DNA of 24,614 bases from Desulfovibrio sp. OttesenSCG-928-G15 (GTDB taxonomy: Bacteria > Desulfobacterota > Desulfovibrionia > Desulfovibrionales > Desulfovibrionaceae). Below, in pieces: positions 1-5,776 of this stretch. The stretch is from the NCBI GenBank assembly GCA_030266525.1, contig JAJDIC010000027.1, positions 1 to 24,614 of the forward strand, given 5' to 3'. Position numbers and translations under genes: made by a program. Positions within the stretch are counted from its first letter, which is position 1. Each line of letters begins with the position of its first letter. The notes below the pieces were generated by a model. The model ran no database searches and was not told the origin of the DNA. It worked only from the letters and a program-made list of their open reading frames with translations.

Positions 1-1
1 T

Positions 2-553
2 GTGGCTGTGAAGGTCCGGCGCAAGGATTGGTTCAAGGGCGACAAGTGGCCGAAGTATTATGCGCTCAAGGGCGGCGGTGATGGCTGTCTTGTTTTGGGC
101 AAAGTGGGGCTGCCGGTATTTGTGGTGGAAAGCGAATTGGACGCCTACCTGCTTGCTCAGGACGCTGCCGGGCTGTGCTCTGTGGTTGCGCTGGGCAGTG
201 CGGCGAATCACCCGGACACCAAGACGGCGGCGTTTATCAGGCAGGCCCCTGCTGTTTTCTATTCACTTGACTATGATGCCCCCGGCAGGAAGCCTTTCGC
301 CTGGTGGAAAGACCATTTCTCCGGCATCCGTGTATGCCCTCCAGTTGTTGGGAAAGACTTGGGTGACATGGTTGAGGCCGGTGTTTCTCTTGCTGATTGG
401 GTTTCTGTCGCGCTGGAAGAGGAAAAGCCGCTGCCCGCCTGGGAAGAAATATGCCCGAAGTATTACCACGGGTGTTTTTCCTGCGAATACATGAATCCTG
501 ATGATGTGACTTTTTGCATGAAGTATCAGCGAAACGGAGAATTGATCCAATGA
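2..553 (+). CDS. Toprim-domain phage primase/replication protein, 3' part
   Basis: The frame is open to the left edge, so this is the C-terminal part of a longer protein. Its true start is probably outside the window; the GTG at base 2 is only the first in-frame codon. The visible 183 residues carry a Toprim-like core. Acidic residues E43 and E45 follow a hydrophobic strand (VFVVESELDA), and a second hydrophobic strand ends in D90-Y91-D92. This matches the catalytic Glu and DxD motifs of DnaG-type primases and other Toprim enzymes, which bind Mg2+. C151, C158, C161 and C172 near the end form a CX6CX2CX10C cluster that could hold a zinc ion. The stop overlaps the next start (ATGA), which implies translational coupling. 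A primase or primase-helicase role is inferred from family knowledge; the N-terminal zinc finger that would prove it is not in the window. Confidence 0.7.
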   Translation: MAVKVRRKDWFKGDKWPKYYALKGGGDGCLVLGKVGLPVFVVESELDAYLLAQDAAGLCSVVALGSAANHPDTKTAAFIRQAPAVFYSLDYDAPGRKPFAWWKDHFSGIRVCPPVVGKDLGDMVEAGVSLADWVSVALEEEKPLPAWEEICPKYYHGCFSCEYMNPDDVTFCMKYQRNGELIQ

Positions 554-1053
554 AAGTTGTCGTAGATACGCGTGAGCAGACCCCCTTTCCTTTCCTACAT
601 GAGAAGTATGCCGGGACAATTGTTGAGTCGGGAACGCTGGGCACGGGCGACTATTCCCTTGCCGGGCTGACTGACCGCGTGGCTGTGGAGCGTAAATCGT
701 TGCCTGACCTTGTTATGTGCCTTGGCCGGGAGCGGGATCGGTTTGAGCGAGAACTGCAGAGGGCTGCTGCGTTGGATTCCTTCGCCGTGGTCATTGAGGC
801 GGCATGGGCTGATTTGGCCGGTGGACAGTACCGCAGCCAGTTAAACCCACATTCGGCATGTCAGAGTGTTGCCGCTTTCATGGCTCGGTATCGGATTCCT
901 TTTGTGTTTGCCGGGAGTCGGGCCGGGGCTGAGTACGTGTGCTGGTCGTTTTTACGGCAGTATCTTGAGTCGGCACGTAAAAGGTGGGGGCATATTGTCA
1001 AGGCGCACGGCGAGTTTTCGGAATCGGGAAAAAAGGAGGGTGCGTGTGAGTGA
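550..1053 (+). CDS. ERCC4-fold endonuclease
   Basis: This 167-residue protein is essentially one ERCC4 (XPF/Mus81-type) nuclease domain. The hallmark residues are visible: D6 in VVDTREQTPF, G33-D34 in the GTGDYS loop, and E47-R48-K49-x3-D53 (ERKSLPD), the metal-binding ERKx3D signature. Such nucleases cut branched or flapped DNA. In phages they are thought to serve recombination, replication-intermediate processing or host DNA breakdown. No helicase or HhH2 domain is attached, as is usual for stand-alone phage versions. I chose the ATG at 550 because it overlaps the upstream stop as ATGA and begins directly at the first beta strand. An in-frame ATG at 514 would add 12 residues inside the upstream gene. 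The family call is strong; the exact DNA substrate is unknown. Confidence 0.85.
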   Translation: MKVVVDTREQTPFPFLHEKYAGTIVESGTLGTGDYSLAGLTDRVAVERKSLPDLVMCLGRERDRFERELQRAAALDSFAVVIEAAWADLAGGQYRSQLNPHSACQSVAAFMARYRIPFVFAGSRAGAEYVCWSFLRQYLESARKRWGHIVKAHGEFSESGKKEGACE

Positions 1054-1285
1054 TAACGCAATCATTATCCGGCATGAAACGCTGCGGAAAATTCATGAGC
1101 ATGTCGAGCATGCCAGAATTAAACATTCGTGGCCGCCAAAAATGGGGCATGTCATGAAATTCCTGATACTGGAATCCGAGGTGAATGAACTCGCAAGGTC
1201 CATGCTTAAGAACGATTTGCGGGGAATTCGGGAAGAAGCCCTTGATGCGATAGCTGTATTGGTGCGGATTGTGGAGGGTGAATAG
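1046..1285 (+). CDS. Small MazG-like (all-alpha NTP-PPase) protein
   Basis: This 79-residue protein starts at GTG 1046, which has a good AAAGGAGG site at about 1032-1039. It overlaps the end of the nuclease gene by 8 bases. Most of the protein is predicted helical. It contains EVNE (ExxE), then about 15 residues, then EALD (ExxD). That matches the ExxE-X12-28-ExxD metal-binding pattern of MazG/dUTPase-type all-alpha NTP pyrophosphohydrolases, which hydrolyse (d)NTPs to NMPs plus pyrophosphate. A nucleotide-pool role would suit its place among replication genes. It is at the short end for the superfamily and would have to oligomerise to form an active site. Motif reading alone supports the call; no close homologue is recognised, and a structural or regulatory helical protein is the alternative. 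Confidence 0.55.
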   Translation: MSDNAIIIRHETLRKIHEHVEHARIKHSWPPKMGHVMKFLILESEVNELARSMLKNDLRGIREEALDAIAVLVRIVEGE

Positions 1286-1286
1286 A

Positions 1287-1514
1287 ATGGGGAAACATGA
1301 CCAGGCGGCTATATCGCGGCCAGTTGAATTGCTTGTCGGGGTAAGGGAGATCGCTGCATTTTTGCGGGTAAGCTACGGGGCTGTTCGCAAAATGCACGGA
1401 AGTGGCGCTCCCATTATCCGTGACAATAATGGGACACTGCGGGCAGAAAAAACGGAATTGTGGGAGTGGGAAAAGAGGCAGGCTACGAAATCTCCCAACA
1501 TTCAATCACTGTAA
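1287..1514 (+). CDS. Small helix-turn-helix DNA-binding protein
   Basis: This 75-residue protein starts at ATG 1287, just after the upstream stop, with GGAGGG at about 1273-1278. Residues 17-36 (LVGVREIAAFLRVSYGAVRK) read as a helix-turn-helix of the excisionase/MerR/Nu1-like winged-helix type. A short hairpin follows (residues 40-53, Gly-rich with charged tips), then a Trp-containing helix (LWEWEKRQ), as in small helix_turn_helix_17-type proteins. It could regulate the adjacent control region at 1515-1835, which carries phased repeats, or act as an excisionase-like architectural protein. It is the last gene of the upstream block, and its 3' end overlaps a convergent - strand ORF by 32 bases. 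Function beyond DNA binding is not shown. Confidence 0.7.
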   Translation: MGKHDQAAISRPVELLVGVREIAAFLRVSYGAVRKMHGSGAPIIRDNNGTLRAEKTELWEWEKRQATKSPNIQSL

Positions 1515-1713
1515 CGTCAGACGGGCTTAATGGCTGAGAAGCCTCTGAAAGCCCACAAAGATCGGGCCTGTTGCAGGCTATATCATATGCATTCTCCATA
1601 GCGCCGGGCAGGGAATTGCCCACACCTACTGTAGAAAAATCAGTTGTCCCTCCGGACTGATTCTTTGCTTTAAAAATACATTTTACGCGGACCTGTTTAT
1701 TAGAATTGCTCAT
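1483..1713 (-). CDS. Possible small - strand gene, 76 aa, unknown function
   Basis: This is the only plausible gene on the - strand. The 76-residue product has no transmembrane segment. It reads like a small alpha/beta protein: a basic beta strand (KQVRVKCIFKA), a Gly/Thr-rich turn, a second strand, a helix with Ala and Tyr (PGAMENAYDIAC), and a final strand (DVTVIECWEI). It lies in a stretch with no + strand gene, so it is not a shadow over most of its length. It overlaps only the last 32 bases of the HTH gene. The ribosome binding site is weak (AGAG about 9 bases before ATG). A TTGACA-like sequence sits just upstream at 1741-1736, but the spacing to a -10 is poor. It may be a moron or regulatory gene transcribed against the phage direction; no family is recognised. 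Confidence 0.5.
   Translation of the reverse strand: MSNSNKQVRVKCIFKAKNQSGGTTDFSTVGVGNSLPGAMENAYDIACNRPDLCGLSEASQPLSPSDVTVIECWEIS
1523..1554. other. Nested hairpin after the early block
   Basis: Outer arms GGGCTT (1523-1528) and AAGCCC (1549-1554) enclose an inner hairpin GGCT (1532-1535) / AGCC (1540-1543) with a GAGA loop, which fits the GNRA type. It begins 9 bases after the stop of the HTH gene. It could terminate or stabilise the end of the upstream transcript, although no run of T follows on the + strand. It also lies inside the - strand ORF, so part of the symmetry could be coding coincidence. Confidence 0.35.
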
Positions 1714-1752
1714 TTTTGTATCTCTATTAAAAAGTTGTCAACCCCATCTCAG

Positions 1753-1782
1753 CGTTGCTCAGCGTTGCCTACCGTTTCCCAC
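1753..1782. repeat. Three head-to-tail 10-bp repeats (iteron-like)
   Basis: Three direct copies of a decamer with consensus CGTTnCyyAs stand without spacers: CGTTGCTCAG (1753-1762), CGTTGCCTAC (1763-1772) and CGTTTCCCAC (1773-1782). CG begins again at 1783. A 10-bp period puts every copy on the same face of the helix, as in binding sites for oligomeric regulators. They lie in the only sizeable gap between the early block and the lysis/structural genes, just upstream of a candidate promoter. The copies are visible in the sequence; the role as operator or iteron is inference. Confidence 0.5.
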
Positions 1783-1783
1783 C

Positions 1784-1819
1784 GATTTTTGCAAGAAACC
1801 CCATGCTATGCTTTTCCCC
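1784..1819 (+). promoter_or_regulatory. Candidate extended -10 promoter for the lysis/structural block
   Basis: TGCTATGCT at 1804-1812 resembles an extended -10 (TGn followed by TATGCT). The region where a -35 would lie (about 1784-1789, GATTTT) is a poor match. Transcription would start near 1819, just ahead of GGAGGG and ATG 1836. The location fits, because it is the first gap before a continuous run of + strand genes, and the decamer repeats sit immediately upstream. The match is weak and could be chance. A phage-specific promoter cannot be recognised without a second copy to compare. Confidence 0.25.
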
Positions 1820-1837
1820 GTGGAGGGAAAAAAGCAT
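1808..1837 (+). promoter_or_regulatory. Hairpin enclosing RBS and start codon of the 55-aa gene
   Basis: ATGCTTTTCCC (1808-1818) can pair with GGGAAAAAAGCAT (1825-1837), leaving a 6-base loop and a two-A bulge. The 3' arm holds part of the Shine-Dalgarno sequence (GGAGGG, 1822-1827) and the AT of the start codon at 1836. Folded RNA would hide both. If transcription instead starts near 1819, from the candidate promoter, the 5' arm is missing and translation would be open. The pairing is seen in the sequence; the control role is inferred. Confidence 0.4.
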
Positions 1838-2003
1838 GAGCAAACCAGCAAAAGACCATCCTTGGCGTAGGCCATTTTTGCCGTGTGCTGCAGCAAAAGA
1901 GCAGGCAGCCATGGGAAAGGCCTTCTATTCTGACCTGTGGGATAAGGCGGCTGCAAAAAAGCGTTTGGCGAATGGCGTAAAGTCCCTGACCTCAAAAGCA
2001 TAA
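1836..2003 (+). CDS. Small basic protein, 55 aa, unknown function
   Basis: This 55-residue basic protein starts at ATG 1836, preceded by TGGAGGGA (1821-1828), a strong ribosome binding site. An upstream in-frame ATG at 1755 is unlikely because it would run through the repeats and promoter region. The sequence is hydrophilic and rich in Lys and Ala. It has a Pro/Trp-containing N-terminus (KDHPWRRPF) and a helical C-terminal half (residues 26-52). It has no membrane segment and no recognised family. It is the first gene of the lysis/structural run, 16 bases before the amidase start, so it is probably co-transcribed with the lysis genes. The strong RBS and clean frame support a real gene; its function is unknown. 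Confidence 0.6.
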   Translation: MSKPAKDHPWRRPFLPCAAAKEQAAMGKAFYSDLWDKAAAKKRLANGVKSLTSKA

Positions 2004-2019
2004 TGGGGAAAACGAGGCT

Positions 2020-2466
2020 ATGCGCACTATCAACAAAATCATAATCCATTGTTCGGCCACGAAGCCGACCATGGATATCGGCGCTGCTGAAATACGCAAG
2101 TGGCACACTGACCCGAAGCCCAGGGGCAACGGATGGGGTGACATTGGCTATCACGGCGTTATTCGGCGCAATGGTGTTTTGGAGTCCGGCAGACCCATGA
2201 ATATTCCAGGTGCGCACTGCGTCGGACAAAACTCCCATTCTATCGGCATTTGCATGGTTGGCGGCATCAACGCCAAAGGTAAGCCGGAAAGCAACTTTAC
2301 TGCCGAGCAATGGCAGGCGCTTGAGCGCACTGTCAAAGACCTCCTGAAAAAATTCCCCACAGCAACAGTGCATGGGCACAACGAGTTTGCAAACAAGGCT
2401 TGCCCGTCTTTTGACGTGCGCAAGTGGTGGTCTGGTGTGCAGTCGAAGCCAAGGGCAACGGCATGA
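2020..2466 (+). CDS. N-acetylmuramoyl-L-alanine amidase endolysin (T7 lysozyme type)
   Basis: This 148-residue Amidase_2 (PGRP-fold) enzyme cleaves the amide bond between N-acetylmuramic acid and L-alanine in peptidoglycan. Zinc ligands line up with T7 lysozyme: H10 (IIIHCSAT), H120 (HGHNE) and C128 (NKACPSFDV). Y44 (GYHGVIRRNG) and K126 match the T7 catalytic Tyr46 and Lys128. It has no signal peptide, so it needs a holin to reach the wall. The N-terminus starts about seven residues closer to the first strand than in T7 lysozyme, whose N-terminal residues are needed to inhibit T7 RNA polymerase. That secondary role is therefore doubtful here (inference). The stop overlaps the Rz start (ATGA), making it the first gene of a compact lysis cassette. 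Confidence 0.93.
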   Translation: MRTINKIIIHCSATKPTMDIGAAEIRKWHTDPKPRGNGWGDIGYHGVIRRNGVLESGRPMNIPGAHCVGQNSHSIGICMVGGINAKGKPESNFTAEQWQALERTVKDLLKKFPTATVHGHNEFANKACPSFDVRKWWSGVQSKPRATA

Positions 2467-2891
2467 GCCGCGCTGTGTGGTCCTGTCTCGCCTGTATGGC
2501 TTTTGGGGCGCTTTTGGGTGGGATTGGGACATACAAGCTTACGGTCCCAATACTCAAAAGCGAAATAGCAGCGCTCGAAGCCGACAGGGAAAAATACAAG
2601 TCAGACGCAGCGCAGGCAGCGGTAGAGGCAGCACTGAAAGAACTGACCGCCACAGAAGCGGCGCGGAAGGTGGAAGATGAAGCGATACGAGAAATCACTG
2701 CTGTTGCGACACCTGCCCGCAAGGCTGTGCAAGCGGCCAAGGCTGTTACAGGCGGCGTGGATATTGATGCTCCTGGCCCTGACTCTCTCGCTCTCCCTGT
2801 GCACCGGATGCGCGAAGCAGCCGTCCAGGCCGGAAGTAGTGACAGTGGTCAGGCCGATATTCCCGCCGGAACATCTGTACGCGCCGATTGA
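2463..2891 (+). CDS. Rz-like inner-membrane spanin (i-spanin)
   Basis: This 142-residue protein has one N-terminal membrane anchor (residues about 5-23, AVWSCLACMAFGALLGGIG). A long Ala/Glu/Lys-rich helical region follows (about 30-100) that reads as a coiled coil facing the periplasm. This is the Rz topology. Rz pairs with the outer-membrane lipoprotein Rz1 to fuse the two membranes at the end of lysis. ATG 2463 overlaps the amidase stop (ATGA); an upstream in-frame start at 2424 inside the amidase gene is rejected. The Rz1 reading frame begins inside this gene in another frame, which is the classic Rz/Rz1 arrangement and strengthens the call. The C-terminal about 40 residues are low-complexity and overlap the Rz1 signal and lipobox. 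Confidence 0.82.
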   Translation: MSRAVWSCLACMAFGALLGGIGTYKLTVPILKSEIAALEADREKYKSDAAQAAVEAALKELTATEAARKVEDEAIREITAVATPARKAVQAAKAVTGGVDIDAPGPDSLALPVHRMREAAVQAGSSDSGQADIPAGTSVRAD

Positions 2892-3054
2892 GGTTCCTGA
2901 GGTGCCTACGCGGTACACGTTTCGGGAATCGGCACGGCTCAACGTGGAATTGTTTGAGTTGGTAGGACGCATGTCCGCGCAAAGGTTGGCGCTGCGGGAG
3001 TGGCGAAACGGGCAAGAGGAGCACAACGGTGGAAAGCCTGACGGAATTTTTTGA
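2677..3054 (+). CDS. Rz1-like outer-membrane spanin lipoprotein (o-spanin)
   Basis: This 125-residue product is read in a different frame from Rz and starts within it. The hydrophobic stretch ILMLLALTLSLSLCTGC ends in a lipobox-like LCTG-C, with the lipid-carrying Cys at residue 45. The mature part begins CAKQPSRPEVV and is rich in Pro and charge, as in Rz1 proteins. ATG 2677 has GGAAG a few bases upstream and gives a long Arg/Lys-rich n-region. An internal ATG at 2767 would leave a signal with no positive charge, so the longer form is preferred. The lipoprotein would sit in the inner leaflet of the outer membrane and bind Rz, which implies a Gram-negative host. Its 3' end overlaps the next gene by 26 bases. 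The mature part is longer than many Rz1 proteins. Confidence 0.75.
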   Translation: MKRYEKSLLLRHLPARLCKRPRLLQAAWILMLLALTLSLSLCTGCAKQPSRPEVVTVVRPIFPPEHLYAPIEVPEVPTRYTFRESARLNVELFELVGRMSAQRLALREWRNGQEEHNGGKPDGIF

Positions 3055-3382
3055 GCGCTGCCTGGCGTTCTTACTGCTTCCGGCAACACTCTATGGCGCA
3101 GGAGGTGCTTTTATGCATGCGAGACGCAAGGGTAGACCCATACGGCAGACGATTGTCAGTGTCTTTGGTGGCGTTATCACAACCAACATGCTCTCCCCCA
3201 TCGTGTACGCAAATTCCCCGGAGGCTTGGCATTACACCTTGTTCTTCCTTGTCGGCTGGGGAGGCCTTGAATTGGTGGACAGGCTGTATGAGTCGGCAGC
3301 GCAAGGCCTTGAGCGCAGAGTCAACAAGACGATGGGCGGGAGTGGTGACGTTAAAGAGGACAGCGGCGAAGAGGCAGAGTGA
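3029..3382 (+). CDS. Putative holin (three-TM phage membrane protein)
   Basis: This 117-residue protein starts at GTG 3029, with AGAGGA at about 3015-3020. It has three hydrophobic segments, at about 10-29, 40-60 and 67-86. A basic loop (ARRKGRPIR) lies between the first two, and a charged, acidic C-terminal tail ends KEDSGEEAE. Size, topology and position directly after amidase, Rz and Rz1 fit a class I-type holin, which forms inner-membrane holes that release the endolysin. No specific holin family can be named from reading alone, so the call rests on topology and context. It overlaps Rz1 by 26 bases and ends against the small-terminase start. Another membrane protein of unknown role is the alternative. 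Confidence 0.65.
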   Translation: MESLTEFFERCLAFLLLPATLYGAGGAFMHARRKGRPIRQTIVSVFGGVITTNMLSPIVYANSPEAWHYTLFFLVGWGGLELVDRLYESAAQGLERRVNKTMGGSGDVKEDSGEEAE

Positions 3383-3840
3383 TGGCGAAGAAACCCACAC
3401 GCAAGTCCACACCTAAAAAAGAGCGGGATCGCTACGCCGATTTTATTGCCGCCCTTATGGAATATGGCAATGTCAGCCAGGCTGCGAGGCATGCAGGACT
3501 TGACCGTTCCGGGGTGTACGCCAAGCGCAGGGAAGACGAATCCTTTGCCGCCGTGTGGGATGATGCGCTAGCCATAGGCGTTGAAGCCTTGGAAGACGAG
3601 GCCAAGCGCCGGGCCTATGAAGGTTGGCTTGAGCCCATTTGGCATAAGGGCGAGCAGTGTGGCGAGGTTCGTAAGTTTTCCGATACGCTGTTGATTGTCC
3701 TGCTCAAGGCGCACAAACCAGAGAAGTATGCGGAGCGGAAGCAGGTTTCCGGGCCAGATGGCGGTCCAGTCCAGTACGAGGGAAATGTTTCTCTGCCGGA
3801 ATCCGTTCAGGAACTTATCAAGAAGGTTTCAGGGCAATGA
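3382..3840 (+). CDS. Terminase small subunit
   Basis: This 152-residue protein has a basic, Lys-rich N-terminus, then a helix-turn-helix (residues about 19-48, FIAALMEYGNVSQAARHAGL and following). The segment FSDTLLIVLLKAHKPEKYAER is highly typical of terminase small subunits of the helix-turn-helix type. Small terminase recognises the packaging site and recruits the large subunit. The start is ATG 3382; GTG 3379 immediately before it is also possible and would add one residue. It overlaps the holin gene stop by one base and the large terminase by four (ATGA), as expected for a coupled terS-terL pair. Confidence 0.88.
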   Translation: MAKKPTRKSTPKKERDRYADFIAALMEYGNVSQAARHAGLDRSGVYAKRREDESFAAVWDDALAIGVEALEDEAKRRAYEGWLEPIWHKGEQCGEVRKFSDTLLIVLLKAHKPEKYAERKQVSGPDGGPVQYEGNVSLPESVQELIKKVSGQ

Positions 3841-5348
3841 CACGTCAGGAAGCACATGCAGGGTACAAGATGGTGCTTGCCGCCATACCCGAAGACGATG
3901 GTGCAGCACGCGCTGCCGCCATGCGTGGGCTTTGTCTGTGTGACCTGTTTTTTTTGATGGTGTTTGTTCTTGGCCGAGCCGACATGGACAATGACTGGTG
4001 TTTTGACCGTTGCCGGGAAGTACAGATGGAGCCTGACGGGTGTTTGGATTTGTGGGCGCGAGAGCACTACAAATCAACCATTATTACCGTGGGCAAGACC
4101 ATCCAGGACGTGCTTGCCGACCCGGAAATAACCGTCGGCATTCTTTCCTATAATCAGGATATTGCCAGCAGCTTCCTTGTGCAAATCAAATCTATTTTTG
4201 AAGGGTGCGAAGCGCTCAAGGCCCTATTCCCCGATGTTCTGTGGAGCAACCCGGAAAAGGAAGCGCCCGTATGGAACACGGAAGCGCTGATAGTCAAAAG
4301 AAAGACTATCCCCAAAGAGGCAACCGTTGAAGCGCTGCCTCTCCACAAAGGTGTCGGAAAGCACTTTTCCCTGCTTGTGTATGACGATGTTGTTACGCCC
4401 GACTCGGTGACAACGCCAGACATGATCAAAAAGACGACAGAGAACTGGCAGTTGTCGTTAAACATCGGGGCCAATGGCGGCAAGCGCAGGATGATTGGCA
4501 CCCGGTATCACTTTAACGACACTTACAGCACCGTGTTGAAGCAAGGCAGCGCAAAGCCTCGTATCTATCCGGCTACCGACAGCGGAACATACGAAGGCAA
4601 TCCGGTGTTTCTTACGCGCGAACAACTTGATGAAAAACGCCGCGATATGGGTCCGTATGTTTTTGGCTGCCAGATGCTGCAAAACCCGAAAGCGGACGCG
4701 GCGCAAGGGTTCAGGGATGAATGGCTACGCTATTGGGAGCCGAAGCGACAAGACGGCATGAACATCTATATTCTTGTCGACCCTGCATCTGCCAAGAAAA
4801 AAGACAGCGACTATACAGTCATGTGGGTTATCGGACTACACGATGACGGTTGCTACTATGTCATTGACGGCTTGCGGGACAGGCTCAACCTCACACAGCG
4901 CACAGCGGCTCTCTTCCGCTTCCATCGCCAATACCGCCCGCTTGCCGTGGGCTACGAGCAATACGGTATGCAGGCCGACATAGAGCACATCAAGTATGTG
5001 CAGGACCAGGACAACTATCATTTCTCTATTACCGTGCTTGGCGGTTCCATGCCCAAATATGACCGCGTGCGCTGTCTTGTTCCAATTTTTGAGCAAGGCC
5101 GCATGTTTTTGCCCGGACGCATCGCGTTCAAGGACATTGAGGGAGCTTACAGGGATATGGTGAGGGAGTTTCGCGAAGAGGAATACATTCCTTTCCCCGT
5201 GTGCGCCCATGACGACATGCTGGACTGTCTTGCCCGTATTGTTGATGCACAGTTGGGGGCGGCATTCCCCTCTGCCGCGTATACCCCTGACGCAGAACGA
5301 TATCGGAATGGGCCGCCGCTGGCAGAAATGGAGTGGAGTCCATGGTAA
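3837..5348 (+). CDS. Terminase large subunit (ATPase-nuclease)
   Basis: This 503-residue packaging motor follows terS with an ATGA overlap. The ATPase half has a degenerate Walker A (AREHYKST, residues 74-81) and Walker B LLVYDD (179-184). A coupling-type segment, GGKRRMIGTRYHFNDTY, follows at about 214-230. The RNase H-fold nuclease half has D315 (IYILVDPAS), E374 (VGYEQYGMQ) and the acidic HDDMLDCLARI cluster (459-463), which coordinate metal for cutting concatemeric DNA. It uses the arginine/lysine-type Walker A variant common in T7-like terminases rather than GxxxxGKT. Length and motif order are normal. The C-terminal tail overlaps the next gene by 7 bases. In the virion assembly pathway it docks on the portal encoded at 6011. 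Confidence 0.95.
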   Translation: MTRQEAHAGYKMVLAAIPEDDGAARAAAMRGLCLCDLFFLMVFVLGRADMDNDWCFDRCREVQMEPDGCLDLWAREHYKSTIITVGKTIQDVLADPEITVGILSYNQDIASSFLVQIKSIFEGCEALKALFPDVLWSNPEKEAPVWNTEALIVKRKTIPKEATVEALPLHKGVGKHFSLLVYDDVVTPDSVTTPDMIKKTTENWQLSLNIGANGGKRRMIGTRYHFNDTYSTVLKQGSAKPRIYPATDSGTYEGNPVFLTREQLDEKRRDMGPYVFGCQMLQNPKADAAQGFRDEWLRYWEPKRQDGMNIYILVDPASAKKKDSDYTVMWVIGLHDDGCYYVIDGLRDRLNLTQRTAALFRFHRQYRPLAVGYEQYGMQADIEHIKYVQDQDNYHFSITVLGGSMPKYDRVRCLVPIFEQGRMFLPGRIAFKDIEGAYRDMVREFREEEYIPFPVCAHDDMLDCLARIVDAQLGAAFPSAAYTPDAERYRNGPPLAEMEWSPW

Positions 5349-5776
5349 TTTCCAGCACACCTATGGCCGACGTTCTTTTGCCCGTGCTTTATGAACGCAT
5401 GCAAGAAGAAGGGCTGCTTTCACGCGTTGTTCGCGGCGATGAGAGCTTTACCCTTTTCACAGAAGGGGCAAGGCGCTGGCATATAACAGTGGAATATATT
5501 GAGCAATATGGGGAGACATATATTGCTGGCTTCTGGTGGCTGACCCCTGTGGGGGAAAGCTCCGCATGTTTTCATTTCTGTCTGTTTCGCCGGTTCCGTC
5601 CTTTTGCCAAGGCTATCTATGCAGATATCGCCAGGCGACTGCAAAGCGCGGGAATTATCAATCTCTTTTTTACAGTGGGCCACCGGGACTTGCGTTTTTT
5701 CTGCGTTTCCATTGGTGCACGCAAAATATGGAACATCAACAACAAGGAGCAGTTATGGGCGGTGTCGCTGATGTAG
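5342..5776 (+). CDS. Small GNAT-like (acyltransferase-fold) phage protein
   Basis: This 144-residue protein is encoded between large terminase and portal. The strand-helix order, the segment IYADIARRLQSAGI, and the ending (two strands flanking GARKIW) are reminiscent of the C-terminal half of a GNAT N-acyltransferase. The usual acetyl-CoA pyrophosphate loop (R/QxxGxG/A) is not evident, which argues against ordinary acetyltransferase activity. Similar small degenerate GNAT-fold proteins occur at this place in podoviral head operons; their role is not settled. The start ATG 5342 has TGGAGTGG about 6 bases upstream, overlaps the terL stop by 7 bases and is better than GTG 5333. It overlaps the following gene by 22 bases. 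The gene is secure; the fold assignment is tentative. Confidence 0.55.
   Translation: MVISSTPMADVLLPVLYERMQEEGLLSRVVRGDESFTLFTEGARRWHITVEYIEQYGETYIAGFWWLTPVGESSACFHFCLFRRFRPFAKAIYADIARRLQSAGIINLFFTVGHRDLRFFCVSIGARKIWNINNKEQLWAVSLM

Noticed and set aside
1748..1767. CTCAGCGTTG tandem duplication as a possible attachment site core
   Set aside because: No integrase, tRNA end or second copy is visible. The decamer phasing continues into a third copy, which fits a protein-binding array better.
2424..2462. Earlier in-frame start for Rz inside the amidase gene
   Set aside because: It would add residues ahead of the membrane anchor. The ATG at 2463 overlaps the amidase stop and starts right at the anchor.
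1759..2532. 257-codon open frame on the - strand opposite the amidase
   Set aside because: The amidase on + has all catalytic residues, and the antisense product is Arg/Cys/Ser-rich without domain features.
4056..4079. Missing canonical GxxxxGKT Walker A in large terminase as a sign of inactivation
   Set aside because: Variant Walker A sequences with an Arg/His-rich loop before KST are normal in this terminase type. Walker B and the nuclease residues are intact.
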